Source: Proteinivorax tanatarense (lineage in GTDB: Bacteria > Bacillota > Proteinivoracia > Proteinivoracales > Proteinivoracaceae). From it: DNA of 64,000 bases. The DNA is taken from positions 372,001-436,000 of the forward strand of contig NZ_CP158367.1 in NCBI RefSeq assembly GCF_040267685.1, read 5' to 3'. A program made the position numbers and the translations under genes. Shown one piece after another: positions 54,048 through 63,351 of this stretch (positions within the stretch are counted from its first letter, which is position 1; each line of letters opens with the position of its first letter). The notes under the pieces were generated by a model. It was given only the letters and a program-made list of their open reading frames with translations. It searched no databases and was not told the DNA's origin.

Positions 54048-57000
54048 ATGCTATCTTTATTTAGTGTTAGAAAGCCACATACAATAGTAGTAGCTGTAAT
54101 AATAATTGCAATACTGGGTTGGGTATCTTTTACTAACATGACAACTGAGTTGATGCCTAACATAAACTTACCTTTTACTGTTATTACCACATCTTATGCA
54201 GGGGCTAGCCCCGAAGAGGTAGAAAGTGTGTTAACAAGACCTATGGAACAGTCCATGGCAACTTTAAGTAATATAAGTGAAATAAGTTCTGTATCGCAAG
54301 AAAACTTCTCGTTGATTATTTTAGAGTTTGAAGAATCAGCTAATATGGACACCGCTATGATAGAAATTCGGGAAAACTTAGACATGATTTCCGCTACCAT
54401 GCCTGATGAAGTGGGTTCTTCTACGATAATGAGGTTAAATCCTGATATGATGCCTGTTATGTCCGTATCTGCATCAGTAGAAGGTCAAAGCATTGCAGAA
54501 GCCTCACAGATGATACAGGATAATGTTATTTTAGATCTTGAAAGTGTTGAGGGTGTTGCTTCTGTTACTCCTTCAGGCTTAGGAGAACACCAAATTGAAG
54601 TTATTATAAGACAAGAAAAAATTGATAAAGTTAATAAAGAATTACAGCAAGAGATTATGGAGCAAATGACTGTTTCTAATCAAGACCGTTCATATGCTCC
54701 ACAAGGAGATGATTTAGACACAGGTGATTTTGAACAAACAGAAATAGAAATCACCAAAGATATGATTTCAAGCATATTGAAGGGGCAAAATTTTAGCATG
54801 CCCGCTGGCTATATCAGTGAAGATGGTGTTGATTACTTAGTTAGAACAGGGGATGATATTAAAGATATAGAAGAGTTAAAGGGGTTGAAAATCGTTCCAG
54901 CGCCTATGGAAGGACTTTCTTCTATAGCGTTAGAAGATGTGGCGGAAGTCAATGTTATAAACAGCTCTGATAGCTCTTATGCCAAGGTAAATGGTGAAGA
55001 CGCTATAATTTTAGATATCCAAAAACAGACAGATTATTCTACAGCAGGGGTAGCTCAAGATGTGAGAGAGCGTATGGAAGAAATTATGGACAGTTATGAA
55101 GGGGTTACCATGAATTCGCTCATGGATCAAGGGGAGTATGTAGATATAGTTATTTCATCTATAACAAACAACTTAGTAGCTGGTGGGGTGCTTGCTATAT
55201 TAATCTTGTTGTTATTTTTGAGAGATTTTAAGCCGACAATAGCTGTAGGCTTTGCAATTCCAGTTAGTTTAGTGACAGCTTTTGTAATGATGTATTTTAG
55301 TAATGTTTCGCTAAATATTATCTCTATGGGGGGATTAGCCTTAGGTGTAGGTATGCTAGTGGATAATTCCATCGTCGTTATTGAAAATATTTACAGGATG
55401 AAAAATGAAGGGAAGAGCGCTAAAGATGCGGCAATAGAAGGGGCAAGACAGGTAGCTGGTGCCATTACTGCTTCTACTTTGACTACTGTTTCTGTTTTTG
55501 TGCCTATACTGTTTACTCATGGACTAACTAGAGAAATTTTTGGAGACATGGGGCTTACCATAGCATATTCGTTAGTTGCAAGTCTTTTAATTTCTTTAAC
55601 CTTAGTTCCTATGATAGCGTCTAATGTTATGACTTCTGATAAGCAAAAGGAGCATAGAGTTTTAGAGGCAATAAAAACTAAATACACAAAAGTTCTAATT
55701 TTTTGCCTGGGCAGAAAATGGCTTGCAATTATAACTGCTATAGTGTTATTTGTCGGCAGTGTGTACGGAGCTTTTGGTTTAGGGACAGAATTTATGCCTG
55801 CTACTGACGCTGGTCAGCTTAACGTTAGAATGGAGTTACAAGAGGATATTTCTTTTGAAGAAGCTACAGAAAAATCTGATGAAATTATGGATCTAATTTA
55901 TAATATCGAAGGTGTGAAAACTGTCGGAGCCTTTTTAGGTGGAGACATGATGGGTATGGGCGGAAGTAGTGAATCTATTTCTATGTATGTTCTCCTTGAT
56001 GAAGGTGATCGTAGACCAACAAATGAAGTAACTCAAGAGATTAGGGACATTACAGATCATTTTGATTCTGAAATAACTGTAAATGATGATAATATGGATA
56101 TGGCCGCTATGGGTGGTGCTGGAGTTTCGCTAAGTATCGTTGGCAGGGATCTAGATATTTTGGAACAAACAGCAAAAGAAGTTGCGGAAATAATTGAAGG
56201 TGTTGAAGGGACCATAAATGTTTCTGATGGTTTAGATAGAACGTCCCCTGAGTATAGCATTGTTGTGGACAAAGACAGAAGTATAGCACATGGCCTAACA
56301 GTAGCCCAAGTTTTTGGAGAGGTTAATAACTTGCTTAGCGATAGCGAAGCGGCAACCACACTTTCTATAGGGTTAGACGATTACGATATTTTTGTATTGG
56401 ATGATGATAGTAAAGAAGGAATTGAGTATCAAGATCTTGAAAATCTAACAATAGAATCCTCTCAAGGTGAAGATGTGTTAATTACAGACATATCTTCCAT
56501 TGAAGAAACCACAGGTTTTTCTTCGATTAACCGCTCAGGTCAACAAAGATACGTGACGATATCTGCAGAAATTGAAGAAGGTTACAATATCGGTTTGGTT
56601 AGCAACGAAATTGAAGATGCTCTAACCGATTATGAGCAGCCGGAAGGTTATCGTATCGACATAGGTGGAGAAATGGAAATGATTATGGACGCATTTGCTG
56701 ACCTTTTCTTAATGCTTGCCTTGGGGATTATATTTATATATCTTATAATGGTAGCACAGTTTCAATCTCTTCTTTCACCTTTTATCGTTATGTTTACTAT
56801 CCCTCTAGCATTTACTGGTGGTTTTTTAGCGTTGATAATAACTAGAAACCCTGTAAGTATAATTGGATTTGTAGGACTTATAATACTAGCAGGCGTGGTG
56901 GTAAATAATGGGATTGTTTTTGTAGATTACATTAACAAACTGAGGAAATCTGGTATGGATAAAAAAGAGGCAATTATTTTAGCTGGTAACACAAGGCTAC

Positions 57001-57194
57001 GCCCCATTGTTATGACTGCTATAACAACGGTAATAGCTCTTTCTACTATGTCTTTAGGAGTGGGGACAGGAATGGAAATGATTCAACCAATGGCTATTAC
57101 AGCAGTGGGAGGATTAATATATTCTACAGTGTTAACACTTATAATAATTCCCGTGCTTTATGATGCTTTTAATAGAAAAGATCACTTAGGATAG
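54048..57194 (+). CDS. RND-family efflux pump (HAE1/SwrC-like)
   Basis: A 1048-residue inner-membrane pump with twelve helices and two large external loops (about 35-335 and 555-870). Motifs include the N-terminal FSVRKPHTIVVAVIIIAILG, GGLALGVGMLVDNSIVVIENI and LAGVVVNNGIVFVDYIN. Central helix 4 carries the D in VGMLVDNS used for proton relay in HAE pumps. No membrane-fusion or outer-membrane partner is encoded, as in Gram-positive SwrC/YerP pumps that export surfactants, bile salts or drugs. The ATG follows ATGGAGTG. Confidence 0.94.
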   Translation: MLSLFSVRKPHTIVVAVIIIAILGWVSFTNMTTELMPNINLPFTVITTSYAGASPEEVESVLTRPMEQSMATLSNISEISSVSQENFSLIILEFEESANMDTAMIEIRENLDMISATMPDEVGSSTIMRLNPDMMPVMSVSASVEGQSIAEASQMIQDNVILDLESVEGVASVTPSGLGEHQIEVIIRQEKIDKVNKELQQEIMEQMTVSNQDRSYAPQGDDLDTGDFEQTEIEITKDMISSILKGQNFSMPAGYISEDGVDYLVRTGDDIKDIEELKGLKIVPAPMEGLSSIALEDVAEVNVINSSDSSYAKVNGEDAIILDIQKQTDYSTAGVAQDVRERMEEIMDSYEGVTMNSLMDQGEYVDIVISSITNNLVAGGVLAILILLLFLRDFKPTIAVGFAIPVSLVTAFVMMYFSNVSLNIISMGGLALGVGMLVDNSIVVIENIYRMKNEGKSAKDAAIEGARQVAGAITASTLTTVSVFVPILFTHGLTREIFGDMGLTIAYSLVASLLISLTLVPMIASNVMTSDKQKEHRVLEAIKTKYTKVLIFCLGRKWLAIITAIVLFVGSVYGAFGLGTEFMPATDAGQLNVRMELQEDISFEEATEKSDEIMDLIYNIEGVKTVGAFLGGDMMGMGGSSESISMYVLLDEGDRRPTNEVTQEIRDITDHFDSEITVNDDNMDMAAMGGAGVSLSIVGRDLDILEQTAKEVAEIIEGVEGTINVSDGLDRTSPEYSIVVDKDRSIAHGLTVAQVFGEVNNLLSDSEAATTLSIGLDDYDIFVLDDDSKEGIEYQDLENLTIESSQGEDVLITDISSIEETTGFSSINRSGQQRYVTISAEIEEGYNIGLVSNEIEDALTDYEQPEGYRIDIGGEMEMIMDAFADLFLMLALGIIFIYLIMVAQFQSLLSPFIVMFTIPLAFTGGFLALIITRNPVSIIGFVGLIILAGVVVNNGIVFVDYINKLRKSGMDKKEAIILAGNTRLRPIVMTAITTVIALSTMSLGVGTGMEMIQPMAITAVGGLIYSTVLTLIIIPVLYDAFNRKDHLG

Positions 57195-57206
57195 GGAGTG
57201 TTTTTT

Positions 57207-57812
57207 ATGCCTACTGAAGAGAAAAAAGAATTCATTTACGAGGCTGCCTTAAGTCTCATAGATGAAAGTGATGACTTAAGTAAAATTAAAGTGATGGACA
57301 TAGCCCAAAAAGCCAATATTGGAAAAGGAACAGTATATGAATATTTTAACAGCAAAGAGCAACTTATAGCAGAAGCTATCACTTATATGCTTAAAAGGTG
57401 GATTAACCACCTAGAAGAGTCATTTGCAGATGAACGCAGTTTTAAAGAAAACTATACTTTAATGTTAGAAAGTGTATTATCTTTATTGGAGAAAAAGCAC
57501 CGCACTATCTTAGGATTTATATCAATGTCAGAATCGGGCAGTCACTTGTATAAATCAATTAACACCTTAATGCAAGAAAGTTTTGAAGAACTTCAAAAAA
57601 GCAATCTGCGTTTTTATGAAAAGATAGTGGATAAAAGTGTAGAAGAAGGAGTAGTTAAGGAAAAACCACCATTATTCGATTGGTACTTTGCTATTTCCTC
57701 GTCTATATTGTGCGTTATTATTCATGAAAAACATTTTGAAGGTGACGTAGGATACAGCCATAAACAGATAATAGAAAAGGCTTATAACACATACGTCAAA
57801 CTATTATCTTAA
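57207..57812 (+). CDS. TetR-family repressor of the RND pump
   Basis: A 201-residue regulator. The N-terminal helix-turn-helix spans about residues 18-50 (VMDIAQKANIGKGTVYEYF, SKEQLIAEA). The C-terminal helical domain would bind the pump substrate. ATG at 57207 follows TAGGGAGTG; GTG at 57198 is an alternative. It lies 12 bases after the pump gene and is cotranscribed, giving negative feedback through the palindrome at the operon promoter. Confidence 0.93.
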   Translation: MPTEEKKEFIYEAALSLIDESDDLSKIKVMDIAQKANIGKGTVYEYFNSKEQLIAEAITYMLKRWINHLEESFADERSFKENYTLMLESVLSLLEKKHRTILGFISMSESGSHLYKSINTLMQESFEELQKSNLRFYEKIVDKSVEEGVVKEKPPLFDWYFAISSSILCVIIHEKHFEGDVGYSHKQIIEKAYNTYVKLLS

Positions 57813-57837
57813 AGTGTTTACGGTAATGAAATTATAA

Positions 57838-57886
57838 TAAAAAGTAACCTCGATTTTATTTAAAAATAAAACTGAGGTTACTTTTT
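57838..57886. terminator. Bidirectional terminator between TetR and radical SAM genes
   Basis: AAAAGTAACCTC pairs with GAGGTTACTTTT, with inner ATTTTATTT/AAATAAAA pairing. Confidence 0.9.
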
Positions 57887-57963
57887 TAAGTTATACTTTT
57901 TGTCACAAACAAAATAAAATTAAGCTAAAATTACTCAACAACATTACAAGTAAAAGTTTTGTG

Positions 57964-59160
57964 TTATTTATCATAAACCTTTAAAAATGCCTTTTGTAAT
58001 TCCTTATTGGTTCCCAAATTATTGCATGCACCGCATTGGGTTTTAAGATTAGTTAAAAGGTTAGGATATTTTTCGTTTACTAAACGAAGGGCATGTCCTA
58101 TCGCTTTTGATTGAACATTACTATCTGAAGATAGTTGCAAGAGGGCATTAAAAGTTTTTCTATTTAGGTAGAAATTACTTGTTTTAGTTGGGTTGTTAAC
58201 GCCTTCTATTATAGATGTCAAAGATTCTTCTAAAACATTACCGATTGGATAGGCATGATTTCCACAAGTATATACAACTCCATCAAAATCAACAAACAAA
58301 TCACCATGATATTTTCCATTATCGTAGGCATTTTTTCTTTCTATAAAGTGGGGGCAGCTAATGTTGAAAAGTTGCTCTATTGCTTTATTTTCCAATCTAT
58401 TAGTATCTAAACTGGCTGCATCCCCAATATCTGCGATTTCCAAATGTTTAAGAAGTATTTTGCCTTTTGTATTACTATATACCTTTGTCTGTTGAGAAGA
58501 GCTATATTCAAGTTTCATTTCCAAAGAGTTTATTAGTGTTTGTAGGATTTTATTAGTAGAATTACTCCATGAACCACTAGATGTGGCAGATACCCTGAGT
58601 TTATACCCAATAGCGTCCAGCTTATGTTTTTGTCCATATCCTTCGTTTAAAAATTCGCCGATGACGTTAGTAAGCACTTCTACTGGGACAGCATTATAGA
58701 CTCCCGAGCTTGCTTTGGACAATGTTGAATGATTATTGTCTATGCTAAAATATATTCGGCTTAGCCCAGCATCTTTTAGCCTTTTTATAACTTCATTTGT
58801 AGTTAAGTCGTATAAGCCAGCTTTTTCAAGAAAACTTTTGTTGAGATTTTTATATTTATCGAAAGCACCGATCAACCCTCCATTTGTAACAATAGTGGGA
58901 AGCATATATTTCTGCCTTGAATACTCAATTAAGTAAAGCAGCTTATGATACTCAACTAAGGGTTCACCGCCACTCCAATACGTTCCTATCATTCCTAGAT
59001 TTGCCCCTTCGTCGATTAGTTCTTTAATTTTGTTTAGGGATAGTTCTGATTGCTTACCATTTTTAGAGCGGGTAGTGCTGTTAAGACAGATAGGACAATC
59101 ATTATTACAATCCGGTGTTAGGGCAATTTTAAGTTGAGCCGTTGGTTGAAACATAACCAT
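57964..59160 (-). CDS. Radical SAM protein with SPASM-like C-terminal cysteines
   Basis: A 398-residue radical SAM enzyme. The [4Fe-4S] motif is CNNDCPIC (CxxxCxxC) near residue 18-25, with the SAM-binding YWSGGEP at about 63. The C-terminal half has SCPHF, DFDGVVYTCGNHAYPIGNV and CGACNN, so extra Fe-S clusters of the SPASM/twitch kind are likely. Such proteins modify peptides or sugars or activate enzymes; no precursor peptide or target gene was seen within 200 bases on either side. ATG at 59160 follows TTGGAGTG. Monocistronic. Confidence 0.88.
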   Translation of the reverse strand: MVMFQPTAQLKIALTPDCNNDCPICLNSTTRSKNGKQSELSLNKIKELIDEGANLGMIGTYWSGGEPLVEYHKLLYLIEYSRQKYMLPTIVTNGGLIGAFDKYKNLNKSFLEKAGLYDLTTNEVIKRLKDAGLSRIYFSIDNNHSTLSKASSGVYNAVPVEVLTNVIGEFLNEGYGQKHKLDAIGYKLRVSATSSGSWSNSTNKILQTLINSLEMKLEYSSSQQTKVYSNTKGKILLKHLEIADIGDAASLDTNRLENKAIEQLFNISCPHFIERKNAYDNGKYHGDLFVDFDGVVYTCGNHAYPIGNVLEESLTSIIEGVNNPTKTSNFYLNRKTFNALLQLSSDSNVQSKAIGHALRLVNEKYPNLLTNLKTQCGACNNLGTNKELQKAFLKVYDK

Positions 59161-59389
59161 TATTTAACACTCCAATACTAAGTTATAAAATATATATAAA
59201 TATTCAGCTTAACATAAGTAATTAAAAAGTCAAACGAATTTTTGGTGAAATTTCAATAAATGTGAAGGTATAAGATAAAAAGACTAGAATAATAAAAAAA
59301 AGTAATAATTAGTACTAGTTATATCTCTAGCTTTTTTAAAAACAGCATATTGGAAGGTATGTGACTAGTTTACAAAGGAGGGTAATAAC

Positions 59390-60931
59390 ATGAAAATCGG
59401 CATAGTGGGAGCAGGCCCCGGTGGATTGGCAGCGGGGATGTTGCTTGCCTCAAAAGGTTTGGACGTAACTATATATGAGAGAGATAATTTAGTGGGAGGA
59501 CGCTGTGGAAAGATAACCGATAAAAATGGCAGGTATGTTTTTGACATAGGTCCTACTTTTTTAATGATGCCTTTTATTTTAGAAGATATATTTAGCAAGT
59601 GCGGCAAAAACCTTCATGATTATGTAGAGCTAAATTTATTGGAGCCATTTTATAGGCTAAGTTATAGAGATGGCACCTCTTTTCATCCGGGACAGAATTA
59701 CGATAGGGTTAAAAGAGATATCTCTGAACTCTGTCCTGGTGATGAAATTGGCTTTGAAAATTATATGAAGGATAATTGTAAAAAGTTTGAGAAAGCATTC
59801 CCGGTTTTGCAAGGAGATTATCAAAAATTCCGTGATATTTTGAACTTTAACACGTTAAAGTTTTTAACTGTGTTGAGACCATGGTCTACTCTTTGGGAGG
59901 ATTTAAGTAAGCACTTTAAAGATGATCGGATTAAGGTAGGTTTTACATTTCAGCCTAAAAACTTAGGGATGTCACCGATGAGTTGTCCGTCGGTGTTTAG
60001 CATACTGTCTTTTATTGAGTACAGTTCGGGGGTATATCATGTCCGCGGTGGATTAAATCAACTTTCGGAGGGAATGGCAAAAGCCTTTAAAGAGATGGGG
60101 GGGGAATTGAAATTAGGATGCGATGTAGAGGAAATAATAGTTAAAAATAAACAGGCTAAGGGCATAAAACTTTCTGACGGAACTGAGCAATATTTAGATG
60201 AAATAATAATGAATGCAGATTTTGCTTGGGGAATGCAAAACTTGGTTGATAATGAAAAGCGGGTAAAATATAAAGATGAAAAATTGGAGCAAAAAAAATA
60301 TTCCTGTTCTACTTTTATGTTGTACCTTGGTTTAAACAAAAAATATGGTCATCTGCCCCATCATAGCATTTATATATCACAAGACTATAAAAAGAATTTT
60401 GATGACATAGAATCAGGGGAGTTTTCCCAAGACCCTTCTTTTTATATTCAAAATCCCTGTGTAACTGAAGAAAGCTTAGCTCCGGAAAACCACTCTACAT
60501 TATATGTTTTGGTACCGGTTCCCAATTTAAAGAATTATATAAGCTGGGATTTTCATAAGACCGAAGATTTTAAACGAAAGATATTAAAGCTTATGGAAGA
60601 AAGAGCTGGGCTTGAAGGGATTGAAGAGCATATAGAATTTATGGATGTTGTTACTCCTCAGGATTGGGAAAATAGGTTTAGAGTTGGATATGGAGCAACA
60701 TTTAACCTAGCTCACAACATAAGGCAATTGACGGTATTTAGGCCGAGAAATAAGTTTGAAGAATTTGACAATATGTGGCTAGTGGGAGGGGGGACAAATC
60801 CCGGTAGTGGGTTACCAACTATATATGAGTCTGGCCGGATAACAGCTTATGGAATTTTTAAAAAGTATAATATCGAAACACCAGCTGTTATAACTCCCCC
60901 AGTTACTTCGGGGATACAAATTAGTAATTAA
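59390..60931 (+). CDS. Phytoene-desaturase-like (CrtI/CrtN) FAD oxidoreductase
   Basis: A 513-residue flavoprotein with the FAD motif GIVGAGPGGLAAGMLLASKG, the CrtI-family NLVGGRCGKITDKNGRYVFD and VRGGLNQLSEGMAKAF, and the C-terminal VGGGTNPGSGLPTIYESGR. CrtI/CrtN enzymes desaturate carotenoid precursors, but no CrtM/CrtB synthase is nearby. In non-pigmented clostridia similar proteins may act on other isoprenoids or polyenes. The ATG follows AAAGGAGGG. Monocistronic and intact; substrate unknown. Confidence 0.9.
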   Translation: MKIGIVGAGPGGLAAGMLLASKGLDVTIYERDNLVGGRCGKITDKNGRYVFDIGPTFLMMPFILEDIFSKCGKNLHDYVELNLLEPFYRLSYRDGTSFHPGQNYDRVKRDISELCPGDEIGFENYMKDNCKKFEKAFPVLQGDYQKFRDILNFNTLKFLTVLRPWSTLWEDLSKHFKDDRIKVGFTFQPKNLGMSPMSCPSVFSILSFIEYSSGVYHVRGGLNQLSEGMAKAFKEMGGELKLGCDVEEIIVKNKQAKGIKLSDGTEQYLDEIIMNADFAWGMQNLVDNEKRVKYKDEKLEQKKYSCSTFMLYLGLNKKYGHLPHHSIYISQDYKKNFDDIESGEFSQDPSFYIQNPCVTEESLAPENHSTLYVLVPVPNLKNYISWDFHKTEDFKRKILKLMEERAGLEGIEEHIEFMDVVTPQDWENRFRVGYGATFNLAHNIRQLTVFRPRNKFEEFDNMWLVGGGTNPGSGLPTIYESGRITAYGIFKKYNIETPAVITPPVTSGIQISN

Positions 60932-60944
60932 AAATAAGTAAAAT

Positions 60945-60992
60945 AAGGGGCTGTCTCACGCAGGAATAAACCCTGTAGAGACAGCCCTTTTT
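60945..60992. terminator. Bidirectional terminator between CrtI-like and chemoreceptor genes
   Basis: AAGGGGCTGTCTC pairs with GAGACAGCCCTT, with a further CAGG/CCTG pairing in the loop, ending in T residues. Confidence 0.9.
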
Positions 60993-61000
60993 GAATAACT

Positions 61001-63031
61001 TTATACTTCAAATTGTTCTACTTTCTTTTTCATTTCATCGGCAAGCTTTGAAAGTGATTCGCTAGCTTTAAGTATTTCTTCAATGGCTTGAGACTGCGAT
61101 TCCATGCTAGCCGATACTTCCTCAGTACTGGCGGCATTTTCTTCAGAAATAGCTGCTAGATTATCTATGACATTGATTATTTCTTTGCGCTTTTTATTCA
61201 TTTCATCGCTGGAGTCGTTTACATACTGGATTACTTGTTCCATTTCCTCCAAGGATGTGGCGATGCTATCAAACTGACTATAGGTGCTTTTAACGCTTTC
61301 AGTTTGGTTTTTCATAGTTTCCTCTAATTCTCTTACAGTGTTTACACCCATATCTGTTTCTTCTTTTAGGTTAGAAATAACATTTGTTATTTCTTCGCTA
61401 AAGGAATTGGATTGTTCTGCTAATTTTCTAATTTCATCTGCTACTACAGCAAAACCTTTCCCTGCCTCTCCGGCACGAGCGGCTTCTATGCTAGCATTTA
61501 GAGCAAGTAAATTAGTTTGCTGTGCTATGCTACCGATATTTTCGATGGCGTCTGTTATTGTGCTGGCGCTATCGTTGGTTTTTGTTATCAATGTGCTAAG
61601 ATTTTTTGTTGCGTTATCGCTGTTTTCCGCATCTTCCACAAGAGTGTTAACAGTTTTTACTCCTGTATCTTTTAGTGCTGTGATTTTATCTATAAAAGTA
61701 TTTAAATCTTCCATCTTTTCTCTGTTTACATCCATAGTTTCTCCTAGCTCTTGAACATTTACTGCACCTGTTTGAGTTTCTTCAGCCTGTCCTGTAGCGC
61801 CAGTGGCTATTTGTTCTACGGCACCGCTTATTTCGCTTGAAGAGCGGGATGAATTTTCACTTATCTTTTCTAAATTATTAGATGAGTCAGCTAGAGATTT
61901 AGAACGATTAGTGATATCTTGGATCATATCTTTGTTATTTTTATGGGTTTGATTTAGCGCTTCGGCGATTTCACCAAACTCACTTTTATCTTTCAGTAGT
62001 TCTTCATCAATGCTAGTTTTAAAGTTACCCCTGCCCAACTGTTCAACAAAAGATTTAATTTTGCTTAAAGTTTTAACTGAGCGACTAGTAATTAAAAAGA
62101 ATGTAGCCCCTAGAATCAAGAAAACAGCTATGGATATTCCAATAATTGTAGTAACCATTGTAAAAATTGTTTCATTTACCCTATCCATAGAATAGCCTAT
62201 ATTTACAGCCCCTAAAACTTCTCCATCTATTTCAACAGGGGAGACAATGTCAAAGACAGGAATGTCATCATCGGTGTATAAAGTCTCCTGTGACGATCTT
62301 TCATGTTCTAATATAGCGTTGCTAATTCTTTGGTCATCGGACATATCAGTTCCAATAAAGTCGTCGTTACTATGAGCGATAGCCTCCATATTCTGGTCGT
62401 AGAAAATTGCATACTCTATTTCATCATCGTTGGCTAAATCATTAACTAAAGTTTGGTATTCCGCATCTTCTAACAGAGCATGGATAATGTTTGCATTAAT
62501 TCCTACTTGAACAATGTTATTATTATCCAATCTTAAGTATCCGAACTTGAAAAAATCTCCAGCTACTTCTGTACTTTCTCTTATGTCCTCAATTAAAATA
62601 TCATCGTCGCTCTCTATAAAATCATGTAATATATGCCCATCTGGGACTTCCAGACCTTCAAAGCCATCTGTGGCAGAATGAGCCACTTCGTAAATTTCTG
62701 TATCCCAATAATGGATCCGATGGACATCTAAATCCTCTGCCAATTCCATCAATCGTTCACTTGTGATTGTGTCAACTTCTCTTTGAACCACTGCAGCAGT
62801 GTTAATTATCTGTTCTTCTAATAATTGGTCAATAGTTTCAATGGACATCATTGAGCCTTCTAGTCTTTCTATAAAATCTTCCGATCTATTAAAGCCTTCT
62901 CTTTCCATATCAGTAAAAATCTGATTTCTTACTATAAATAAAGTTGCACCTGCAATTACAGTGACTCCAACAAAAACAATTAATAAAGGTATAACAACTA
63001 AACGAAACTTTAATGAATATAACATTTTCAA
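61001..63031 (-). CDS. Methyl-accepting chemotaxis protein
   Basis: A 676-residue transmembrane chemoreceptor. TM1 spans about 10-31; the external sensor (about 32-290) is Cache-like and acidic; TM2 is about 297-320; a HAMP linker follows. The signalling hairpin tip holds the conserved [20 protein letters not shown]. The acidic sensor would suit a saline or alkaline habitat, but this is inference. The TTG start at 63031 has GAGGAGGGG eight bases upstream; ATG six bases later is an alternative. No che genes nearby. Ligand unknown. Confidence 0.94.
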   Translation of the reverse strand: MKMLYSLKFRLVVIPLLIVFVGVTVIAGATLFIVRNQIFTDMEREGFNRSEDFIERLEGSMMSIETIDQLLEEQIINTAAVVQREVDTITSERLMELAEDLDVHRIHYWDTEIYEVAHSATDGFEGLEVPDGHILHDFIESDDDILIEDIRESTEVAGDFFKFGYLRLDNNNIVQVGINANIIHALLEDAEYQTLVNDLANDDEIEYAIFYDQNMEAIAHSNDDFIGTDMSDDQRISNAILEHERSSQETLYTDDDIPVFDIVSPVEIDGEVLGAVNIGYSMDRVNETIFTMVTTIIGISIAVFLILGATFFLITSRSVKTLSKIKSFVEQLGRGNFKTSIDEELLKDKSEFGEIAEALNQTHKNNKDMIQDITNRSKSLADSSNNLEKISENSSRSSSEISGAVEQIATGATGQAEETQTGAVNVQELGETMDVNREKMEDLNTFIDKITALKDTGVKTVNTLVEDAENSDNATKNLSTLITKTNDSASTITDAIENIGSIAQQTNLLALNASIEAARAGEAGKGFAVVADEIRKLAEQSNSFSEEITNVISNLKEETDMGVNTVRELEETMKNQTESVKSTYSQFDSIATSLEEMEQVIQYVNDSSDEMNKKRKEIINVIDNLAAISEENAASTEEVSASMESQSQAIEEILKASESLSKLADEMKKKVEQFEV

Positions 63032-63261
63032 AGTAAACCCCTCCTCTTCTAAACACTGCCTTAAATAAATCGAACTAATAAGTAATAAAGCATTAGTGCA
63101 AATCTAATATGTTTTTTGTTCACCTCCTTTTTATCTTAATGAGAACAGAAAAACTAGCAAAGACTATAGTCGAATTATATCACATTATGTCGTTTTTCGC
63201 AAAAGTCGAATATTTCAAAAAATGATGAGCGGAGTGTAAGAGAAAATCAAATACATAAACC

Positions 63262-63290
63262 TTGAAAATAAAGTTAAAACTAGGTACAAT
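63262..63290 (+). promoter_or_regulatory. Predicted sigma-A promoter of deoD
   Basis: TTGAAA and TACAAT with 17-base spacing, about 60 bases before the start codon. Confidence 0.65.
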
Positions 63291-63351
63291 TCTATATACA
63301 GTTAAAATTAACCACAATAAAAAATATTTATTTTAGAAGGAGGAAGTTATA

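Noticed and set aside
63100-63140. Small gene after a strong minus-strand Shine-Dalgarno (AAAAGGAGGTGAAC)
   Set aside because: No ATG, GTG or TTG at proper distance with a meaningful frame; probably part of the chemoreceptor leader.
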